The notes: a model not told the origin generated them from the sequence alone. DNA of 60,000 nucleotides from Takakia lepidozioides (GCA_030704615.1 CM060731.1:67686756-67746755), one strand, 5' to 3'. Positions 1 through 11,340 are shown, counted from the first letter of the stretch. Numbers and translations: made by a program.

Positions 1-1153
1 TCAATTCATGTAAAAACCACTTGATGAGTGCATCATAGGTGAGTGCATCATACAGAGCCTTGATCCAAGCATTGATTGTTCGCCCAACAATACACCTACC
101 CTAAGCTGCGAAATGCCGCCATAAACTCTATCCTACTTCTCGTCAACAAGAATTGATACCAGTCGAAGAAGGGTTGTGAGCCACTATCAACACTAAACCC
201 TAGCCCTCAACACCACATGGTATTCGTCTGTTCTTATAAACCCTACCCTAAGCCAAGTAATGGTATCATCCTGGGTATGTAAAATTTAAGACCAGGCTGG
301 TCTATCCCAGGGTTGATATTCGGGTCCAATACCCATACCAAACCAACATTCGTTCAAACCTCTAGGTACAAGTGCTTAAACCCATCCATTGCCCAATTTG
401 CAATAGCCATCAGAGGTTCCAAATTCCAATGGTTATTGCAGTTTTGCCAGTGGGCCAAATTCCATTGCGAGAGCACGGGCCCTACATGCACATCCACCGT
501 GCAAATGTGTCTACTATACGGCTATGGCATACTTTCTAAGTCCTAGTCCGCCGAATGGGTGGGTTCTCAAAGCAAAATTGGGTAAAAAGTGATCGTAGAA
601 ATAGATTAAAGTTGAGGACTTTGGATGCATTGATGCGAGTTTCTTTATGTGGGCTCCAAGTGGAGGCCATGGATTGGACTGCCATTTTTGAAATTTGGAG
701 TGACATGAAGAACAGTAGAGTTTTTTTTTTTTTAAACGAAGGAGGGATGGTGGCCTCAAAAAGCTTTATATCAAAACGACAAAACGTACGAAATTACAAA
801 ATTTGGAAATCCAGTTGGAAAAAATACCACCTCTAAGGCCGTGAATGCTTACTGGGGGGAAACTACTCCATAACCGAATAGAACCAACAAAGGAGAGATG
901 AAGGGGTGGGGAGGAGGAGGAATACACACTCCCTCTTCCCTAGTGGGGGGAGGGAGGAGGAGGAGGCAAGGAACACCTGCAGCGCCGAGGTCAATCGGAG
1001 CTCAAAGCTAATGACCCCAGAGACCAAAACCAGGCAGAGAACAAGAGAAAACCAAGAAGACCTGCAGAGCCAAAGAGTAAGAGGAGAGAGATAAGTCCAG
1101 AACCAAAGGCCTACAAATCCAACCAAGGCAGAAAAACGAAGAGGTGGGTAGTT
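1..1153. other. No gene recognised
   Basis: I see no conserved protein motif, RNA gene or obvious repeat. Open frames on both strands are short and overlap each other. Positions 900-1100 are purine-rich on the plus strand, which creates spurious charged open frames. Confidence 0.6.
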
Positions 1154-1876
1154 GCAGGCTACGGTGGACCAAAAACTGCGTAACATGGCAGTTTCTACAG
1201 TGACCTCCATTCATGGTACCTTTTATAGTAAAATCACAACTCAATATTTCATACAAGTTTATATGGTCTAAGATTTGTAACTACAGTAGAGACATACTCC
1301 AATTTTTTTTATTGTAAAAAGGATCACCTATGAAAGAGCTATGGACTCTTAAAGTTGAATCTTATGGACTGCAGTGTTACACATGAAAGACTAAAAAAAC
1401 ATCATATACACCTAAGTAATAGCAAAAAAGAAAACTCATAAGGGGTGCCATTGTTGAAAGCTACCCAAATGCACTTTTATATGGACTAAAAACATCAAAG
1501 AATGAGAGGTATGGACTAATTTATACTAAACATTTGGCCCAAATATTTTCCCTGATGTACATCATCCTCATTTAGAGGCTTTTGGGATATCATCATAAAA
1601 ACCCATAATCTAGAGGTGCTAAGTGATATATGGAAAAAAATCAAAAATCTCTAATTATAAGAAATAAAAAATAATTTTCTATTTTTCAGAACTAAATACT
1701 AAAAATAATAATAAACAATTATAGCCTATTTGGGGTGGGACTTTTTACTAAAAGTGTTAAATATATCATATCTATCATCTAAAATTAAATATTTGGATAA
1801 ATTCCTTCAATTTGAGGTACCTATATAGACTTTCATAGAGGAAAAAATCTGCCTTTTTTGGTCCACCGTACCCTAC
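1154..1876. mobile_element. MITE-like element with about 20-bp terminal inverted repeats
   Basis: The left end (1154 onward) reads GCAGGCTACGGTGGACC followed by AAAA. The reverse complement of the right end (ending at 1876) reads GTAGGGTACGGTGGACC followed by AAAA. The interior is AT-rich with no coding potential, as expected of a non-autonomous DNA transposon of about 720 bp. I could not identify a convincing target-site duplication, so the exact borders and superfamily are open. Confidence 0.6.
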
Positions 1877-2289
1877 ACTGCCCGGCCAGTGACAAGGGAA
1901 AGTGCTACAGGACATCAGAACTTAAGCTGCAGCTTTAATTTCTGGTCCCTAGTCTTCTTATGCCTCCAGTTGGCCGAGTCATCATCTTCCCTTTCCATTG
2001 GGGATTTGCCATTGTGGGGGGATGGTGTCTTCCCACCGAGGAAATGTGTCGGAAATGCAGGTGCAGAGCAGGCTGCAGAACTGTTCCATTGGAAATAGAT
2101 TTAGACTGATCTCGGATAAAGAAGTTCATCTATCTTGCTACGGTTGTCTCATCGTGGTTTCTAGCTTATGTGCAGGGTTCGAATCATGGAGGAGAGGCTT
2201 TGTGTGGGAAGGCCATCGCTCAAAGATAGAGAAGGTGAAGATCCTCGCCGCGATAAGTTTCTTATCTACTCATGTTTATGTTGCATTTG
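1877..2289. other. No gene recognised
   Basis: Unique-looking sequence between the MITE and the LINE remnant. No protein motif was seen. Confidence 0.5.
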
Positions 2290-3175
2290 CTCATTATCCC
2301 CGCTTGGTTCTTCCCCATTTTCTTCTTTCCTTCACCAACGCAATCCCAGGATCCCAAACCGCTGCAAAAAACCAGATTGAGGCCAAAAGCACTTGATTGG
2401 CCACCAGTGCTCTTCCCGCAATGGACATCATCGAGGAGCTCCAGTGGGCTAGGGTTCTTTTCAGGGTTGCAATAACAACATGCATTCTGCTTTGCTGGGA
2501 TATATTAGGCCAATTTGATGGCCCAGCAGCTTGTGGGACTCCCCCTCATTAAGCCAAGTAAGGCCGATGTCTTGCCCCTAGGGATCACAATGAGAAGAAG
2601 AAGCTTGGGTCTGCAGCAACGAGAGCAGGCCCTTTGATTTTCTCCAATTGATTTTGAGGCCGGAGTCTAGGCAGAAAACATGCAAGGCTTCCACGGCACG
2701 ATCAATGTTACCATGAGAAGAGTTGTCCAACAACAGAGACATATCATCGGCATACATCGATAATTTAACCATTTCTGGCTAGTAGGTTGGCATGTGAAGA
2801 CCCACGATATCTTGCCTAGCTTCGAACAGATGTCCGAGCGAATGTGCAGCAATCAAGAAGAGAAAGGGTGCCAGAGGGCACCCTTGTCTGACCGACCTAG
2901 ATATTGGAAACGTGTGGGATATCACCCCATTTACCATCACTTTGTTGGAAGCATACTGCAGCAGTATCTTAACTCGTGAGGAGAAGTGACCAGCCAGACC
3001 CGATTTTCCCAAAGCAGCCAGCAGGAAAGTCTAATCAATGGAATCAAAGGCCTTCTCAAAGTCAAGCCTCAAGAAAGCTAGAGGCTGGTTGTTCAGAGTC
3101 GCTCTGTGGAGTGCTTCGTGTGCTAGCAAGATGTTATCCAGAATCATGCGGTCCTTGAGAACCCCCATTTTTCAG
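2290..3175 (-). pseudogene. LINE reverse transcriptase remnant
   Basis: Read on the minus strand from 3175 downward, the translation shows the usual non-LTR reverse transcriptase blocks in order. LRLDFEKAFDSID lies near 3040-3080, VRQGCPLAPFLF near 2870-2900 and YADDMSLLLDN near 2730-2760. LKINWRKSKG follows near 2640, and a C-terminal AGRALVANQVLLAS segment lies near 2400. The Trp expected right after FDSID is a TAG stop, and at least two frame changes are needed to join the blocks, so the copy is dead. There is no endonuclease domain, so it is 5' truncated. The plus-strand remnant at 46.1-46.8 kb has very similar motifs and is probably the same family. Confidence 0.88.
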
Positions 3176-3293
3176 AATTGTCATTGTCGGCAGTGAAAAT
3201 ATTGATCATTATGACTAGACCCTATGGATCTATACCCTATGGTCGTCTTCGCTAACCAGCTTCTACTTAACAGTCGACATTGGAATATATCAA

Positions 3294-3473
3294 ATAATAC
3301 TAATATAGACGCCTCCCGAAGAGAGCGTAAATTATGTTGTCTCTTCACCACAAGGGCTACTGCCTTCCAGCTGAAAGGTGGACACCCTCATGACACACCA
3401 GACCATGGTTTGAACCCACAACCACATCCAATGTGGTATGTGCCCATTACCATTGGGCTACATGTTGGTTGTC
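3294..3473 (-). mobile_element. tRNA-derived SINE, full-length copy 1
   Basis: This is a minus-strand copy of a roughly 170-bp SINE. Its 5' part carries a tRNA-like pol III promoter: an A-box-like TAGCCCAATGGTAATGGG and a B-box-like GGTTCAAACC. Its 3' part ends in GGGAGGCGTC plus a short AT tail. The element is flanked by a perfect 10-bp target duplication, AATATATCAA, at 3284-3293 and 3474-3483. Copies at 3601-3770, 19152-19317 and a truncated one at 46837-46917 belong to the same family. Confidence 0.9.
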
Positions 3474-3600
3474 AATATATCAACATACTAGTGCTCCGTG
3501 TTGCTGTGCTGCCCTGCAGTACCAGTGACGAGATGTCAAACTATAATATAGATTTATCTCTTTTATCATAGCTATGACTCTAGGCTATTTTGTTTGAGAG

Positions 3601-3770
3601 ACAACCAACATGTAGCCAGTGGTAATGGGCACATACCACGTTGGATGTGGTTGTGGGTTCAAACCATGGTCTGGTGTGTAATGAATTTGTCCACCTTTCA
3701 GCTGGAAGGCAGTAGCCCTTGTGGTGAAGTGACACCATAAGTTACGCTCCCTTCGGGAGGCGTCATACTT
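3601..3770 (+). mobile_element. tRNA-derived SINE, full-length copy 2
   Basis: Plus-strand copy of the same SINE, in inverted orientation to copy 1 about 130 bp away. It starts ACAACCAACATGTAGCC, has the B-box GGTTCAAACC near 3657, and ends at GGAGGCGTC plus a short tail. It is flanked by a 13-bp duplication, TTTTGTTTGAGAG, at 3588-3600 and 3771-3783. The close inverted pair would let a read-through transcript fold into a long hairpin. Confidence 0.9.
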
Positions 3771-3879
3771 TTTTGTTTGAGAGTAGCAGGTCCCACCTTT
3801 TACAGAGAAGGATCCAGCAATGCATGTGGTTCACACCCATCGTGTTTTTGTTCATGAACAGGAAGTATGAGAAATAGTA

Positions 3880-3883
<4 letters not shown>

Positions 3884-3917
<34 letters not shown>
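3884..3917. repeat. (TA)n microsatellite
   Basis: Uninterrupted TA dinucleotides over about 34 bp. Confidence 0.95.
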
Positions 3918-3920
<3 letters not shown>

Positions 3921-5292
3921 AGTGAAAAATATTTATTGAACAATAGCTTCTTCATTGATTCACAGTAAAACCCTTTACTACATTTCAATGTAAACAGTCA
4001 ATTATCTTCACTAAATCTAGTCATGGTATAGTAGAACCTATAAACCATACTACTGTGCATATCTATAGACGCACCATCCAGTGAAATGTATAGTATTTCA
4101 ATTTACCACATACAGTAAACTTCCAATAAGAGCAGATAATAATTTCACTAATTTAAGTGAACTAGAAATACTTGAGTCAAACTACTTGACGAACTTTCAC
4201 TGTATATTCATCCAAAATCTGTTCACCTACTTTACTGTAGTCAAATAACTTTACTCCGCGTCAGTCAAGCAGTCAAAGTGGTATGCCAGTGAAATGTGAC
4301 AGTAAAAAGGTGGGACGTACCCGAAGGAGTCAAACAGATAGTTGAAAAACCCAGTTTTTGTTGTAGTGAGTGCTGAAGCTCGAGATTGAAACCCAATCTC
4401 AACATGCTCCACAAAGTGCACAAACTTGCACACAAAAAGAATCAGCTCTCTCTCTTCATTCCTAGCTCTCAGTAGCTTGAAGTTAGAACCCCCCAACGGG
4501 CTGAGACATGCATATGACACCCCCGCAACTCACCCCCGCAACTCCACGGTCAGGTTGTTCGTCGTTTCTTGCATAAACCAACGGTTGCAATGGAAGCTAG
4601 ACACCCACCACACTCGGCTGTTTCCATATATGGGTTGTCATACCGTTGAGGTATGTAACTATGCTCTTCAACACAGGCTGCCCGCCCCTCTTTCACTACC
4701 AAAACACTCAACCACCGATTTTTCCTTGTTCGATCGAGTTCCTGCCGACTCATATCATCTCTCCCAAACGGGTTGTTGCCGCTGCCCCCTCTTTATCCAT
4801 GGGCGCGGCCTACAACCTATCTGCTTTTGATAGGCTAATGCATATCTAATCTCAAAACACAAGTGCTAAAACTATAAACTCATATATGGCACTCACAGAT
4901 CCGAGCACATCTTTCTCGAGTGATGAAAAAGAAGAACACAAGCTCACACGAACTCTCACAAACTGATATAAATCATCACTCATATGTAGTCAAGCCTAGT
5001 GCATCCCACGCCATGGAGAATACGCACTATAGGCCATAGCCAGATCAAATGAGCCACACCATGGCTGCTGTGAAGATAACCACTCTAGGTGCCTAAACAT
5101 GCCTTGATCCCTAGATTGACACGTGATCCAATCCCAAGTGTCAATACATAAAAACTAGTTATTAACTAGCTAGTTTCACACTAGTGGTAAATTAACTTGA
5201 CAACAATATCGGAGGAGTTTACCAATGTTGTACCGGTATCATATTTTTTTTAATACCAGTGGGATAATGGTATTGGATAAGAGCTCAACTAG
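3918..5292. other. No gene recognised
   Basis: AT-rich unique-looking sequence. The longest open frames (4251-4520 minus, 4426-4830 plus) overlap each other and carry no recognisable motif. Confidence 0.5.
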
Positions 5293-5868
5293 GGTAGCCT
5301 GTGCCGTTGGCCCAAGTATCCGGTATCATCAAGTCCTAATGCAATTATCCCTATGTATCCAAGTACGTCTACTATGTCGAGGCATGTGTGTGAAGAATTG
5401 AAATCTAAGCCCAAGGGCAATCTCCTATGTATCCAAGTACTTCTCCCATGTAGAGGCCCAAGTGCGACCTCCAGTGTCCAAGTCCAAGTGCATCCCAAAG
5501 CGCACTTTGCTATTTTTGCAATCTCCCTTGTCGAGGCTTCATATATTGATATATCCACTTTGCTATTTTTCAAGAATTTCCAGCGACCAAAAGCACTTGA
5601 AATTCCAAATCTGCCACATGATGGGCCAATCATAGCTCTAGGAAAGCCCACTTTGCTATTTTTTTTTGAATTTCCAGCGATCCAAAGCACTTGAAATTCC
5701 ATATCTCCCACACCGCCAGCCAAAAATCATGAGACCAAGCCAGTGCACCCCTCCTCATCAAGGGCTTTCCAACGGCACCAAGCACCGGGGCTGGGGCCCC
5801 GCGGTTTGGGAGATCTCAACGATGCTACAAAAAAAACAAAACAAACATCTTGATTCATATATTGACTA
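5293..5868. repeat. CTAGGGTAGCC repeat block with a long internal segment
   Basis: It begins with CTAGGGTAGCCTGTGCC, followed by CCAAGTG-type words separated by TCTCCTATGTATCC and GTCGAGGCCC. The segment 5645-5845, which runs from an AATTTCCAGCG word to a GCGGTTTGGGAGATC word and an A-rich end, recurs near 20618-20842 and, inverted, near 47362-47545. No open frame is conserved between copies, so this looks like a dispersed non-coding repeat. I cannot place it in a known transposon superfamily. Confidence 0.7.
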
Positions 5869-6345
5869 GGGTAGCCTGTGTCGTTGGCCTAAGTGTCAAG
5901 TGGCATCTAAGTCCAAGTGCAATCCCCTATGTATCCAAGTGCGTCACCTATGTCGAGGCGCAAATGCGACCTCTAGGGTAGCCTGAGCCGTTGGCCCAAG
6001 TGTCCAGTGTCATCTAAGCCTAAGTGTAAGATCTTTTATGTATCCAGTGAGTCTCCTATGTTGAGGCCCAAGTGCAACCTCTAGTGTAGCCTATGCCGTT
6101 TGGCCCATATGTGAAGAATTGAAATCTAAGACCAAGTGTAATTTTCTATGTATCCAAGTGCAATCTTCTTTTCATGTATCCAAGTGCATCTCTCATGTAG
6201 AGCCCCAATTGTCCACTGTCATCTAAGCCCAAGTCCAATCTTCTATGTATCCAGTGCAATTTCCTATGTGTCCAAGTGCGTCTCATATGTCGAGGCCCAA
6301 GTGCAACCTCTAGGCCCTAGGGTAGCCTGTGCAGTTTGATGTGCA
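5869..6345 (+). repeat. Tandem CTAGGGTAGCC minisatellite units
   Basis: Unit starts resembling CTAGGGTAGCCTGTGCC are seen at about 5869, 5972, 6082 and 6308. The first are roughly 100-110 bp apart. Each unit carries words such as TATGTATCCAAGTGC and ATGTCGAGGCC. Related units occur at 19081-19137, 19318-19520, 20230-20480, 46930-47030 and 47560-47745. Confidence 0.75.
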
Positions 6346-7189
6346 GGTTTGAGAAGACTTATATAGAGCTTGAAAGTTATTAGTTTCTCGTGCAACGTGA
6401 TACAATGCAGTGTCGACTTTTTGCCACAGGTATTTTACTACAAACCATGTTTCATCCTTTTCTTTCTTCTCTTTTTGTCTTACGTTGGCTTACCTCTTTC
6501 TTGCTTGTTATCTGTTTATCTGTGGAAATGCAACATAACTAAGACCTTGAAAAAACGAAAGTTATTTGAGGGCTATGAGCAACTTCCATCTTAGGATGGT
6601 TCAAACAACAACCCTGATATGAATGTGAGTATGAACAGGTCCATTCTGCTGCCCCATATCATCGCCGAATGATCTTTTTCATGTTACTTGTAGAGACTTT
6701 GTTTTCAGATCTGGACAGTCATGACTTCCATGGCCACTCCAGAACAATGCCTGAAAAATTACCATATCAAACATGGTGATCTGTAAAAGCTCATCCAAAA
6801 GCTAGATTCACTCTGACATATACCTCAGCTTGAACATTAGAAACCTGAGATAGTGATAATGTCAATAAGTTGTCAAATCAACCTAATAGGCTCTGGCCAT
6901 ATTAAGCCGAGAAATTGAAAACCACAAAACTGTTCTCATAGAAATTAGGGCATGTTCGCTTCTTGCTTTCTCATTTTTAGGATAAAAACGTACAGTGCTT
7001 AATATCGAGTCTCATAAAAACAGAGAGATCTATTACAGGCTATAAATATTTGATAGCTATTAGTTGAAGTAAAAACCAGCAATGAAAAGTCCTAAAATGT
7101 TAAGCAAAGCAAAACACTTTGTCTAATCTGACATGCTATAGAATGAGCTCCATTTGAAATAAACAAATATGTAATAGAACTAGCTACTA
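6346..7189. other. No gene recognised
   Basis: AT-rich sequence. One 74-codon open frame (6370-6594) is hydrophobic but has no motif and no sign of selection. Confidence 0.5.
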
Positions 7190-8250
7190 TCATAATAGAC
7201 AATAAATCACATCTGAAACATATGCAGTGTCATGACAGTAACCTGTTATTGTGCTTGGTCTCTGATGACAGAGTTGGAGCATCGGCAAATTTGTGATGGC
7301 TGTAAGTGCAGGTCGCAATGGCTGACCTAAATTTTCATTGACTCCCTTGTCTCCTCTCATTCTTTCCAACACTCTCCTTCTTGATGCTCTCTGAGTAGGA
7401 CTTAACATTCCAAGGTTTACACCATGATAGATGTTTGGATTAGCAGTCACCCCATTTTTGATGGCTTGGTGGAAAGCATTGCCCATAGCTCTGACATTAT
7501 GTGCTTGCCAATAAGCCGCTCTTTGGCATTTCTCTATGGCTTTCTCACTTGCTTTCTCGGCTAGCGCCTTTTCTTCTCTCTCTCGCCATTTCTTCTCTCA
7601 ACAGCCTTTCTCATAAGGGCTTTTTGTTGCATGATTGTTGTGTACTCCGTAGAAGGCATGACAATGGAATTGGCATAGTCAACTAATGGCTCTTTTCCTT
7701 TTGTAGGCTTGGCTGGAAATCGAGGCAATGCAAAGAGGGACTGGCTTGACTGGTAAACATCTTGTGTGCACTGCACATCTATTTCTGAACTTTGTCCATT
7801 ATCAGAAACCTGATTTGTGGCTCCTTGCAAATTGGCAGCAATGTTAGATCCCACAAAAATGTTGCATTTGGTTTTCTTCCATGTAACTAGCATCATTGGT
7901 TGGCTGGAATATATGTTCACTTGCTATGTCAATGAGTGAAGTGCTCTCACTAAGAGGTAGAGAAGGCCGCACACTTGTGTTTGTGTCCTCGTTGCTCCTC
8001 GATGCTTGATGTTTATTCGTATCAAGTGGACTATTTTCGATCATGGATAATAATGCAGCTGCTCCAGCAGTAGTATTTGCTTCAACCTCAACCTCTGCTT
8101 CATCATTCGCGCTCTCTGACCCTGTTTCAGGTTCCTCTGTTTCAGCATCAAATTGTTCAGAATGTCCAACTTTACTCTCCATTGCTTGAGGATTGAAAGA
8201 CCAAATTCCGGTGGTGCGAAAACCAGCCCGAATATTTTGAGGTAATAGAG
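7190..8250 (-). pseudogene. Pogo/Tigger-like transposase, C-terminal part, frameshifted
   Basis: Three overlapping minus-strand frames (8182-7844, 7920-7561, about 7600-7190) join end to end if two single-base shifts are allowed. The product is acidic at first (EPETGSESANDEAEVEVE). It then holds a block EPLVDYANSIVMPSTEY and a long Lys/Arg/Glu coiled-coil-like stretch with KALMRKAVERRNGERE. Such a tail (DY-S-I-M-EY, then a basic coil) resembles the C-terminus of plant pogo/CENP-B-like transposases. That assignment rests on family memory and on the same-strand position behind the HTH (11.0-11.3 kb) and DDE (9.2-9.5 kb) pieces. A mini-CACTA element at 8251-8743 interrupts it. Confidence 0.55.
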
Positions 8251-8743
8251 CACTACAGGAAAAGGGGGGGGGTTAGCGACGCCTACCCCCCCGTTGCGCC
8301 TCTCCCGTGCGACGTCCCCATCTTGCGACGCCCAGGGCATCGCAGACATACTGCCAAAATCCACGTTTTTGTGGATTTTGGCCAAGTCTTCCATTGCGAC
8401 GCCTGACTAAAATTTCAAAAAAAACGTCGCAATTGGGCTACGACGCACTGCCTTGGTGCAACGCACTAGGGGTCGGCCCTTGGTGCGACGCCCAGGTTGT
8501 TAGTTGCGAGGTTGTGACGCCTTTGCAATGCCCTGGGGGTCGCTTCAAGCACCCCAGGAGAAAAGAAAAGAAAAGAAATATATATATATATATATATATA
8601 TGCGACGCCTTAGGCGTCGCTTTTGAGTTTTTTTTTTTGCAAGTCATTTTTAGCGACGGTTTTGAGTTTTTTTTTTTATAAGTCATTTGTAGCGACGCCT
8701 GAGGCGCCGCTAAAAATAACTTAATCATTTTTTGGTTGTAGTA
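8251..8743. mobile_element. Non-autonomous CACTA (En/Spm) element, 493 bp
   Basis: The left terminus is CACTACAGGAAAAGG; the right terminus ends TTTTTTGGTTGTAGTA, i.e. TACTACAACC in reverse complement. The 3-bp duplication GAG flanks both ends (8248-8250 and 8744-8746), as expected for CACTA elements. Subterminal copies of TAGCGACGCC and GCGTCGC recur inside. The same words fill the subterminal region at 31.1-31.77 kb, so this is probably a deletion derivative of that CACTA family. A second partial end (GCAGGAAAAGCGACGCC, from about 8750) follows immediately. A (TA)n run lies at about 8579-8600. Confidence 0.82.
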
Positions 8744-8830
8744 GAGGGTGCAGGAAAAGCGACGCCCCTAGCGTCGCTTACATTTGAGCGACACGGGGAA
8801 TATCGCTTTGAGGTCGCGACGAGCAACTCT

Positions 8831-9230
8831 TGCATGAACTACCTTATGTACAATTAAATCATGAGTTTGTGTGTAAGTTCAGTAACTGATATGTCAGTTA
8901 GTATGAAGTGTCTTACTGTGTGTATAATCTAGTGGTCTTGAGTTCAAATTTGCTTAACAATACGTCGAATGAAATATGAATTCGATATGTGTCGGTTACT
9001 TGCAAAAACATGTTCAAAGGTTAGGTTTGACACTACGTGGCAAGTGTGTGTTCTACCATTTTTTGAACTGTGTGGATGCCGTCATCCATGCCTTTTCTTG
9101 CATTGCCATGCAAGCCCTTGTTTCACAGTCTTGAATGTAATCCTCCATGTTTCGTTAGCCTCTGAAAATGAAGTAATTAGGAATCCTCCCTCCCTCAACA
9201 TTTATACATGCATTTACAGTCAACCATTCC
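8831..9230. other. Decayed interior of the pogo-like element, no motif
   Basis: Between the mini-CACTA element and the recognisable DDE fragment I find no conserved block. The second half of the DDE catalytic domain would be expected here and seems lost. Confidence 0.4.
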
Positions 9231-9488
9231 CTAGACTTGGGTATGGTGCTGTAGATGCGAACCTTTCTTGGCAATGACCCTAGCTCCATAAGTTCGCCCA
9301 GCTTGACATCCTATTTCATTGCTATTCCATATGTGTGTGGAAGGAGAGTGATGCTTCATATACAACATTTTCAAAGTGTTGTGAAAGGTTTCACAATATT
9401 TGGAAGTAAGTGCTTTAGCCCTTGCCACTTCCAGCCCTTCAGCCACTCTGATCGCAAGTTGTGGATGTCTTCTTCTAAACCACTTCAA
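9231..9488 (-). pseudogene. Pogo/Tigger-like transposase, DDE domain fragment
   Basis: The minus-strand frame contains FRRRHPQLAIR, RVAEGLEVARAKALT, HIWNSNEIGCQ and GARVIAKKG. This is the order seen at the start of the DDE_1 catalytic core of pogo, Tigger and jerky-type proteins, where the consensus reads IWN-x-DE-x-G followed by VIA-x-KG. The catalytic Asp expected after N in IWN-x-DE is Asn here (NSNE), and the frame stops soon after KGSHLQHHTQ. The gene is dead. Confidence 0.75.
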
Positions 9489-9789
9489 CCATGAGTGACC
9501 TAGAATGCTGTTGTGAAAGGGGTGGCTCTGATGTGAGTTAACTCAAGCACTTTCAGCTTCAATTGCATGGACGTTGAACCGTGAGCGGTGCGCGGGAAAT
9601 CGTGAGCCCATAATATAAATTACATATGATTACGAGCATGGATGGGTCCTCAAAACATTAAGAAATGGGACGTATTTTCGCGGATTATTGCATAACAACC
9701 CTATATCCGAGGAAGCCAAAAAATGACGATATAAGGGTCATTGTCCCTGTTTTGTAGAAACCTGAATTAAATAAATTAAACAAAAAAAC

Positions 9790-10514
9790 CATTGTTGTCT
9801 GGTATGCGCCGGCGCATACGAAATATGAGGGCCAATGTCCCCTGTTTTGTTAAAAACAAATTGAAAAACAGTAAAAAAAACACTGTTGTCTAGTATGCGT
9901 CAGTGCATATGAAATATGAGGGCCTGTCCCCTGTTTTGGAATATATATATATACATGTATTATTAAAATAAAATTTTAAAAAATAATTGTCTTATAAGAA
10001 AACACTGTTATTTTGTACACGCCCGCGCATACGAAATATGAGGGCCACTATCCCCTGTTTTGTAAAACTAAAATTATAAAATTATAAAAATTAATTAAAA
10101 AATTAATTAATTTTTTTTTGAAAAAACACGGTTGTCTTGTATGCACTGTCGCATACGAAATATGAGGGGCACTGTCACCCGTTTTGTAAAACATTTTTTT
10201 TTAAACATTAAAAAATAAAAATAAAAATAAATTAATGTTTAAAAAGAAAAAACATTGTTGTCTGATATGCGCCGGCACATATGAGGGCCACTGTCCACTG
10301 TTTTGTAAAACAAATTTTTTAAAAGTAATTATCAATTAAAAAACTAAAAAAATGTTTTTAAGAACAATAAACACTATTGTCTGGTATGCGCCGGCGCATA
10401 CGAAATATGAGGGCTGTCCCCAGTTCTGTAAAAATATTAAAAACAAAAATTAAAAATGTTTGTTTAGAAAAAAACACTATTGGTATGCGCCGGCGCATAC
10501 GAAATATGAGGGCT
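9790..10514. repeat. Minisatellite with an embedded 16-bp palindrome
   Basis: About seven degenerate units (starting near 9802, 9892, 10014, 10132, 10260, 10382 and 10480) share a GTCTGG word, a TATGCGCCGGCGCATA core and ACGAAATATGAGGGCC. The first and last two cores are exact self-complementary palindromes. Spacing varies from roughly 90 to 125 bp because AT-rich linkers differ in length. The array lies between the HTH and DDE pieces of the decayed pogo-like transposase. A pure A tract of over 40 bp follows (about 10516-10559). Confidence 0.85.
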
Positions 10515-10515
10515 G

Positions 10516-10559
<44 letters not shown>

Positions 10560-10560
<1 letters not shown>

Positions 10561-11032
10561 GCATGAAACTGTTCTATGATTATTCCTACTGAGGATGGTG
10601 TGTTGCACAGAAGCTCCACGACTTTGTCTTCCTGCTAACTCTATCCGATCCTCTCAAACAATCAACCTTTAGATACACTGCCTACTCGACCCCTCTAGCG
10701 TCCGCCAATCGTCGCTTCCTTCCTCCTCCATGTCTGTCCACCTCCCTACCTGTATTAGATTCTTTCCCTCTATGATTGCATATGCATTATTGGGTGCGTA
10801 CATGTGGCGGGATTGCATACGTACGTACACACACGACGTAGCCACATTCATCTATGTAGAGAACTATGCATCCACATCCATTATTTCATACCAGATAATG
10901 TTCTATTCAAACACAACGACATTCATCCATTTCCTAGCATGCAAGGACTTGGTATGTAAACCACGTCTAAATGGATGAAACAGATGGATGGAATGGATGT
11001 AACAGGTATGTTTTTGTTCATCGTGTCTGAAG
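10560..11032. other. No gene recognised
   Basis: No conserved motif. Several ATTCATC and GGATGGA words occur at 10850-11000. Confidence 0.5.
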
Positions 11033-11340
11033 TCATGTTTCCCTTAGCTTTCTCTCAGGCTCCTTTGCCTCCAGGCTCACGGAATAGCAGCCCTGCTTCA
11101 ATTGGTGGACTGTAACTGAATAACCGATATCTTGCATGCGTAAATTAATCCAGTCCACCACTTTATCTTCCTCTTCCACTGAGAGAACACCTTTAGCACC
11201 TACTTTTCTTTGCTTTGTTTTCCCATTGAGGTGATTTAGCAAGGAAGTATATTAAGGAATGTTCCAATGTTGACCTGCTTGTCTTATGCTCATGGTACCT
11301 CTTTCCACGACATCCATTGCTTCTTCCAGCGCATCATCAT
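11033..11340 (-). pseudogene. Pogo/Tigger-like transposase, pipsqueak-type HTH region
   Basis: Reading from 11340 down, one frame gives ALEEAMDVVERGTMSIRQAG then QHWNIP. A frameshift follows, then HLNGKTKQRKVGAKG and VLSVEEEDKVVDWI. This is the canonical psq/CENP-B N-terminal HTH pattern (A-x(4)-G-x-MSIR-x-A, W-x-IP, HLxGK, LSxEEExxVVxWI) of pogo-superfamily transposases. At least one frameshift separates the two halves. It lies about 1.5 kb upstream of the DDE fragment on the same strand, with the palindromic minisatellite between them. Confidence 0.85.

Noticed and set aside
3601-3770. A functional tRNA gene
   Set aside because: A- and B-box-like words exist, but no cloverleaf with matching acceptor stem and anticodon arm can be drawn. 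The unit is a dispersed SINE with target duplications.
5293-6345. Helitron with CTAG terminus
   Set aside because: CTAG occurs at unit starts, but no TC 5' end, 3' hairpin or AT target could be shown, so no superfamily is claimed.
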